The notes beneath the pieces are model-generated. The model had not been told where the DNA came from. It made no database searches and worked only from the letters and a program-made list of their open reading frames with translations. Made by a program: the position numbers and the translations under genes. Of a DNA stretch of 64,000 nt, positions 57,532 to 64,000 are shown piece by piece. Each line of letters starts with the position of its first letter. Positions within the stretch are counted from its first letter, which is position 1. Location of the stretch: assembly GCA_963921935.1 (NCBI GenBank), contig OY998179.1, positions 52,434,222 to 52,498,221 of the forward strand, read 5' to 3'. Source of the stretch: Galeruca laticollis. Its lineage: Eukaryota; Arthropoda; Insecta; Coleoptera; Chrysomelidae.

Positions 57532-57663
57532 TTTTAATCGTAGAATGTTACGCTAACGTAGAATCTTAATTAAATATTTACGAAAATAACTGGGAATTAT
57601 CAATACTTCAAGCAACTACAATTCGAATAGACGAACTGTCAAGCAAATAAATAAACTTGTTGC

Positions 57664-57752
57664 ATATCCGCAATGACGCAATTGGCTAACGCACAACAAG
57701 ATAGCCGTGACCAATGGTAGGGTTGAGAGTTCGAGCCTAAACTAGAGAAGAT
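57664..57752 (+). tRNA. tRNA-like relic (degenerate)
   Basis: TGACGCAATTGGCTAACGC (57673-57691) is close to a tRNA A box/D arm, and GAGTTCGAGCC (57726-57736) to a B box at the expected distance. The T stem and acceptor stem do not pair properly, so this is a decayed tRNA or the head of a SINE rather than a working gene. Confidence 0.35.
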
Positions 57753-57917
57753 TTTATTTCATTTTTGTACTTAAAAATTAATTTAAAAAAATGTTAAATA
57801 GCTATTTTCGATTTTAATTTAATATTAATGGTAAAATAATAAAGGAAAGTCTGAAATTAATGTAGAAAATAAAAGTATTTTCAACAAATATATTTTTAAT
57901 GACCGTTAATACTCAAT

Positions 57918-58198
57918 ATTTCTTATATTTTCATGGGTTTCGGTCAGAAATAAAATCACTTGCTTATAATGGTAACGTTTCGGTCTATTTTATTTAAACC
58001 ATTTTCAAACCCTGTTATTGATTTTGCCTCCGTAGAGGCTTGTATACTACTGTAGTACTACTATAGTAGTAGACAAGCCTCTACGGAGGCAAACTTAATA
58101 AAAAAGTTTGAAAATGGTTTAAATAAAATTGACCGAAACGTTACCATTATAAGCAAGTGATTTTATTTCTGACCGAAACCCATGAAAATATAAGAAAT
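57918..58198. repeat. 281-bp fold-back with nearly perfect arms
   Basis: Arms of 93 bp match with one mismatch (ATTTCTTATATTTTCATGGG at 57918 against 58198 downward), followed by a second paired block TTTGCCTCCGTAGAGGCTTGT at 58034 and 58072 and a ~25-nt apex rich in TACTACTATAGTAG. AAATAAAAGTATTTTC lies at 57870 and again at 58196. Non-coding. Confidence 0.85.
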
Positions 58199-58311
58199 AA
58201 AAGTATTTTCTTGTGTAATATTGGTTGCATAACTTTTAGGAATCAAAAGTGCTGTTTTCAAATCTGAAAAGATAATTAAAAATTATTAGATAACACATAA
58301 AATAAATTAAA

Positions 58312-58441
58312 TTTTCTTTTTGTCGAAATTAGATAAAATCTTGTATAAAACGTTATGAAATGCTTTATTGATAGGTAAACTGAACTTTCTTCTTGTCAAA
58401 ATTAGATAAAATCTTGTATGAAACACGTTATGAAATGCTTG
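58312..58441. repeat. Tandem duplication, offset ~75 bp
   Basis: TTAGATAAAATCTTGTAT plus CGTTATGAAATGCTT occur twice (58312-58366 and 58387-58441). The second copy runs into the hairpin arm at 58429. Confidence 0.75.
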
Positions 58442-58557
58442 TTTGTGTAACTCGTGTCATTTTGCGGGACCTCGCTCGCCCCGCTACGCGGAGCTCGCTC
58501 GTCCCGCAAAAATTTCACTCGTTACACAAAATGGTGCATTTCATAACTGGTTACATA
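58429..58557. repeat. GC-cored hairpin element
   Basis: Outer arms GTTATGAAATGC and GCATTTCATAAC, middle arms TTTTGCGGGAC and GTCCCGCAAAA. Near the apex CTCGCTCG occurs in direct orientation on both sides, as does ACTCGT at the shoulders. Strikingly GC-rich core in AT-rich surroundings. Confidence 0.8.
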
Positions 58558-61029
58558 AATAGCTATTTTATAATTCGCGTATAAAAGAGACTTCATTAAA
58601 ACATTGCTTACAGTGTCACAATGAAGCTCTTTGAACACTGTTATAGTAATTTTTAGTGTACAATTGGTTATTGTATTTAGTTATATTTCTATTTGAGATT
58701 TGACTTTAACCTTAACACAAATTATAAATAAAATGGTCCAGCGTTGTTCTAGCTAGCAAATTATTATATTAAAGGTAAATTAGAATGATTCATATATTAA
58801 AAATATTAGTGAATAAAGTAAGCTAACGTTTATTTATCAATGATTTGTCAATTGTTTATTTTTATATTGTATAGGATCAATATTATAATGTAATATATGG
58901 CTGTAATAGTAGCATGTGACAAAATATTTAGCAGAAGAAGTTATTTGATATGAAAGTCTTATCGTTTATTTGTAAAAGGCAAAAAAAAACTAAACTAAAA
59001 TGGCATCGTCATGCCAAAAATAACAATAAATTTTCAAATCATAACCAAATCTAGTCATTATAAGAAGTTAAAATTCAAATGAATCGTTTAAGATATTTCT
59101 AGTTGCAAGAAATGAAAAATATACAATTAAAACCAGAATATGAGTGATATATTTATTAGATCATATTGTTTTTAACTAGCTCGAAGGGGTGTAAGTAATG
59201 ATAAAATGATTATTGTCAATTTCTGAACATAATAATGATATTTTAAAGTGAACTTTACCAATCAAAATCTAAAATACTATAGAAAACTTATGAATATTTT
59301 AAGAATTTGACAAATGTCAAACCAAAAAGAACCTTAACTTACTTATAAAGAGGAACAGGAATTACTCCAAGTAGTCCAGAGTAGTCTTTTTAGCCTTGTA
59401 GGATGAACATAGAAAAAATAGACTACATTGTTGCTAGGCGACAGTGATGTTTTTTGCAGAGAAGAGGGCAGCCATATTTTTTTTGGAGTGGTAGCAGATT
59501 TTTGAATGTAGAGTCTCGAAATAGAGAAAATTGATTACGTTTAGATATACTTCACTAAACATATGAAAGTTTATGAGTCCAAAACTTAACCAACATAATA
59601 AAATGGTTAACACTGCCAGTAGCTGAATCCCGATATTCGACGACAGAAGGTATACCTGGAAGAAACACCTATATAAGATCACCAGGTATAAACTATTTAT
59701 AATATTTTGCAAAATATTCGCACATATGTACATACAATTCCGTTATCTTGGCAACATGATATATAAATGAACATTTAAGTGAAAATTGTGTGAAATTAGA
59801 ACAGAAAAGACTTTGAATTACATACCTAGGTTCGAATTAATATTTTCATAACTTTAATTGCAAGACAATTATTAAATTAATGAATTAATTTAGATTATTA
59901 GTTAGTACGAATAATTTGAGCTTGAAATACGTTTTGCTGCAAACTTTTATCTTACAATTTACTAAAATTATTAACCTACATAACCTCACAAAAAGTTCGG
60001 AAACACAACACGAATTTCAAGATCCACGTTTATTTAACACTCATAAGTTGGTTTTGGTTTAATATTCTGAAATATTTTGAAACAAAATTACATTACAATA
60101 TCTAATGTACTTACCTGATGTTTAGAAATAAAGTCACACATCAAATTCAATTTGCGTAGGTGACACATATCACTTAAATTTGTTGAACAATTTTTATAAA
60201 CACAACTACATATTCTTTGTCCTCTCTCCTATATTCCAACAGCGTATAAAATCATATAATATTTAATAAATAATTTCTATAACACCAAACGACTTCTTCT
60301 TCTTTTTAAATAACTTGTCTCAATAAACACAACTGAACAGCTGATTACAAAATACGGTGAAGGTTAAATCTTTACAAATAACTCATGCTACAGGGTGACA
60401 AAACTGAAGCACGACCCAAATGAGATTTTAAGATTGTTGTAATTGGGTTTTCTTTATTCTTTCTTAATTATAATAAGGTAAGTAATTTTTAACAATAATT
60501 AAATGAATATTGTCTTTGTTGCTTGATACATTTATTGTTGTCACAAGGACAAAGACTGGCGTCCAGCGGGAAATTTAAAATACCTCACAGATCACAAGTT
60601 AAAAATAGTAACATCATATTTATCAGACTCTTATAAATAGTAACCCACGACAATATATAGGTATACAAAACGTTCGATTTTTGAGATAAATTACCAGATA
60701 TCTATGTGAAGATGTATTACAGAAATAATTCTGTTCATGATATAATATAAATAGATCGCAAGAGCATATACGAAGAAGCTCTTTTTTAAACATAATCATC
60801 CTCTTTTTGCTTGAATGAAAGTTTGTTTACAATTCACATAATTATTCGGTTATAATATGTCAAAAGTCAGAAGTGCTGAATAAAACCATCTGTGATCAGA
60901 CCAATCAGGAATCTACAGAATTGCCAACTTAAATTCAAACTACTACTCATCCTAGTTAAAAAACAGGGATTATATGTAATTCTATTTTATTTAAAAAATT
61001 AAATAAATGTGAATTATAAAAAATATTGT
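58558..61029. other. Unassigned AT-rich spacer
   Basis: No family motif. The hydrophobic minus-strand frame at 59434-59733 is unsupported. ACAGGGTGACAAAACT near 60391 looks like a MITE end. Confidence 0.5.
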
Positions 61030-61150
61030 GTAAAACTTATGCCACAATGACTTTCTGTAGAACTCGTGATTTGCGCAACGAACCGCGAAGCAGTTCGTTG
61101 CGCAAACTTCACTCGTACTACAAAACGAGTCATTGTGGCACTTGTTTTAC
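61030..61150. repeat. Hairpin element
   Basis: Outer arms GTAAAACTTATGCCACAATGACT and its complement, inner arms TTTGCGCAACGAAC and GTTCGTTGCGCAAA, apex CGCGAAGCA. ACTCGT appears in direct orientation at both shoulders (61072 and 61111). Confidence 0.8.
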
Positions 61151-61544
61151 AAATAACTATTGTCTCCGTTATGAGATGGGGAATTAGAAATTGGATGGTA
61201 GACAACGTCCACTGGAGGCAAATTGAACTTATAAGCAAAAATACAAAATGGCCACCGCTTTGCCGAACATGGTAATGGTTTTTTTACGATTATCAAGTAA
61301 AATACAGCATTAACGTCACAATGGCCTATTACCAAAAGTGTTCAGTATTAAATTCTACAACAAATACGTACTAGGCTTATTCTATGCACGGATGACCGTT
61401 ACTATAGAAAATCGGCATTTTAATAAACAGTTCACTCGAGTTCGAATATTACCGCAATATTAGCTTCTTGTAATATTGTAGATGTAACATATTAATTGAA
61501 AATTTTCAATCATTCAAAATAATGCTTATGTTTTATGTTACAGG

Positions 61545-63085
61545 TAATTTGGAGAAGTAACCAGAAAAAACATATTATTGGATGCTGCATATCAATGTAG
61601 TTTGGCGAAGAAGAGGAAGTCAATCAATAATTCTAGTTGTGTCCGTAGTACCTCGTTATTGTCTGAATGTTCTGTATCTCATCTATATAGTGATACTTCA
61701 AATAAACTTATGGCATAGCTCAAAAACAGCGTTATGGTGACGAAAAATGCAAAAATATTGTGAACCAGTTTGATGATGATTTTAGTGTCAAATCCATGAA
61801 TATTGCATTACATTGGTCGTGTTATCAATAAATAATCCATAAAAAGCATATCAAACTGTTGAGAAAGAAACACGAGAGGAGATTAAACAAACCATTGGAC
61901 GAGGAATGTGCGTTAACATCTGAAAGTTATTTCATCAAATTAACAAGATCTCAACCAAGAAACTATATAAAAGAACACTGTTTTTTTTAGGACAACCCGG
62001 GTTCCAGAAGAGCCAAATTAAGAAAAGTTGCCACAAATGATGGTGGAAAAAACCTGCGTCATGCTATTGAACTAAATAATGATGATATACGAGTACGGCT
62101 TAGCGAAGCAGTGGACTCAAATGACGCTCATGCAATTATTGTGATGGACCATCCGAAATGTTGGGTAAAAATGTAACTAACGTCCTCCGATCAAAGAATA
62201 CGGACAAAAATTCACGAAATAAGGATATTGCTTCAATGACAGCATGTATTGAATTTATAAATATCTTGGAGCAGGAACTGCCTCCAGGAAAAATATTTGA
62301 CATGTCCTGGAAGAAACGTATTCAAATATTTGTTCTTGAACTAATGTACAGCATGCTATGATACACAAACCGCTTAAAGTTTCCATTGAAACAGAACTAT
62401 CAGACAAAAACATTGACTTTTCTCCTCCAAACCAGAAACAAGCTGCAAATAGTTTCAATGAAATGTACTAGAGACAAACTGATTGCTGAAGCGGAAAGTT
62501 GTGGCGATAAAATGGTGAGAAAATTGAATGTATTGCTTGAATCTGCAATCATCATAAGAAATCACATTTTTAAACAAAATCATGGATGTTTGATCGTGTT
62601 ATTACAGAAACTGTTCAACATGAAATTGATATTTTCTTTAAATGGTGTATCTGAGAAAAAAAATCCATTAATGAAATGCAATAACAAATAACAAAAATGT
62701 ACAGAGACGAGCAAGGAATATGTCAAACTGTCTCTCTCGGGGACAAGTAGAAAACAAAGCATCTTCAAGTCTCCATCACAGGCACGACCTGCCTCTTCAG
62801 GTGGCTTGTGGCTCAACCATTCATAATACAACACGAAGTAATTCTGTGACGAACATCATGTATAACGTTGGGTGAAGTATGGATTATGTACTCAATAGTT
62901 CTAAGAATTGAAACAGATATAGCAAGAAGTGTGGTTGATAGGATTATAATCAATGATGGCGTGTACATACCACCGGATTTGGTTACTGTCAGGTTCATAC
63001 AATGTACTGTGAACAATATTTACTTTTATGAGGACACCATCGATGAAAGAAGGATATTTCATTGGGCGGCAGTACCTGTGTATTA
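61545..63085 (+). pseudogene. Relic of a multi-copy zinc-finger-like family
   Basis: Fragments in several frames: LRKVATNDGGKNLRHAIEL and RLSEAVDSNDAHAI (62021-62150), VMDHPKCW then KNVTNVLRSKN (62140-62190), DIASMTACIEFINILEQELP (62222-62283), RDKLIAEAESCGDKM (62475), SVTNIMYNVG (62840) and NDGVYIPPDLVTVRFIQCTVNN (62953). The order of an H-x-x-C-W block, an EFINILEQ block and a GVYIPP block is that of uncharacterised proteins repeated in animal genomes. Many stops and frameshifts; function unknown. Confidence 0.55.
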
Positions 63086-63151
63086 AGATGTAAATGAGTC
63101 AGATCCACATACTCCATTATCATTGACCTCATCAAATAATTCACCATTACC

Positions 63152-63238
63152 ATCCCTTGAAGATGCCTAACCATCTCCTGAAGATGCCTCACCATCTCCT
63201 GAAGATGCCTCACCGTCTCTTAAATATGCCTCACCAGA
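63152..63238. repeat. 21-bp tandem repeat, about four copies
   Basis: Unit CCATCTCCTGAAGATGCCTCA, with the outer copies slightly changed. In one frame it encodes PSPEDA repeats, so it may be the low-complexity tail of the preceding relic. Confidence 0.85.
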
Positions 63239-63399
63239 AATACTTTCTGGTATCTAACCTACGAACTGGAGGACATCTTGTCCAGAATCTGTCGTTCCCA
63301 ACATTGTACAACAATATGGTGAATTACTCCAAAAATCAATATGCTACGACAGTGTTTGGTATCTGTTACGACGATTCATATTAAATGGTGATATATATA

Positions 63400-63720
63400 C
63401 CCAGATAGCACTAGATATTCAATGGACGTACTAAAAATATTCGTTTTTGGATATTGTAATATTCTATGGACCCACTTTAAATATTTATATCATTTCTCGA
63501 ATATTCTATGGACTACGAAATGGGAAATTTCTCAAATCTTCTATGAATATTCTTCAAAGGTTTCCAAGGAATATTCAAGAATATTCTTAGGATATCCGTT
63601 GAATGTATATAGCAATATAATCCAAAATATTCATAGAACATTCCAATATGCATATTCCACAAATATTCAAGTAATATTAGGAATATTATAAGGATATCTA
63701 TGGAACATATATAGAAAAAT
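63400..63720. repeat. Cluster of AATATTC palindromic motifs
   Basis: GAATATTC or AATATTC recurs more than ten times in ~300 bp, interleaved with TATGGA phrases. Overlapping open frames on both strands (63422-63691, 63513-63755) are a by-product. Likely a satellite or MITE remnant. Confidence 0.55.
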
Positions 63721-64000
63721 GGATGATACCTGGTGAGTGGGTGACACTGAATCATAGTACACCTCCCTTTTCATCTTTAGTTTCAATGATAATTGATTGA
63801 AATTTGGGAGATTCTGTGTACTTAATGAACGAAAGTATTGTATATATCTATTCTTTTTCAACTTCTTGTTCCACCGGGAGGGATACCAAATTTCGTTCGA
63901 TATCGCCAATCATTTTATCCATAACCTCCATTAGTGTGAGATAGAATTGAACTACCCGCCAGGGAAACCATCTCTCTTGCACTTATCGAGATTGTGGGAA
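63721..64000. other. Unassigned sequence to window end
   Basis: No motif recognised; the small minus-strand frame at 63667-63909 has no support. Confidence 0.5.

Noticed and set aside
57918..58198. GACCGAAAC repeats in the fold-back considered as hammerhead GAAA boxes
   Set aside because: No CTGATGA box lies at the right distance on either strand.
59434..59733. Hydrophobic 99-codon minus-strand frame
   Set aside because: Could mimic membrane segments, but the hydrophobicity follows from T-rich codons; no start context, no family.

Overview
The window looks like AT-rich heterochromatic or intergenic DNA from an arthropod, most likely an insect. Every coding relic I can recognise belongs to a mobile-element family common in insects, and I found no convincing host gene. 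There are no prokaryotic features: no operons, no CRISPR, no rRNA. The organism call is inference from element content, not from a marker gene.

Layout from left to right. 1-731 is a broken mariner-type transposase cut by the window edge. 1436-3487 is a complete but dead mariner-type element with unusually long (~390 bp) terminal inverted repeats. 5359-19862 holds two Ty3/Gypsy-type LTR elements on the + strand: a pol-bearing copy whose 5' LTR and gag are fused by a deletion, and a gag-only copy with both LTRs. Between them lie (TA)n tracts, a triple fold-back repeat and a Penelope-type GIY-YIG fragment. 19899-26893 is a third, very young LTR element on the - strand with an intact gag but a decayed, mostly deleted pol. 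30845-35370 is a 4.5 kb DNA transposon with ~130 bp TIRs and a broken gene of a multi-copy insect family. 35582-47582 is a run of minus-strand LINEs: a degenerate I-like element followed by several R4/Dong-type LINEs, joined end to end through (ATT)n tracts. 48584-48917 and 52543-55503 are a fragment and a whole copy of another LINE family with 11-bp target duplications; the whole copy has ORF1 but no ORF2. 57-63 kb contains palindromic fold-backs, a tRNA-like relic, a possible recombinase N-terminus, and a decayed gene of a repeated zinc-finger-like family.

The recurring theme is non-autonomous retroelements that keep the RNA-binding/coat ORF and lose the polymerase: two LTR elements and one LINE. 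They presumably borrow reverse transcriptase from relatives such as the pol-bearing copy at 5.4-11.4 kb, which is itself now broken. A second theme is nesting in simple repeats: LTR elements sit in (TA)n, and Dong-type LINEs sit in (ATT)n that doubles as their own 3' tail. A third is a set of hairpin-forming palindromes near 4.2, 51.4, 58.5 and 61.1 kb that share an architecture rather than a sequence.
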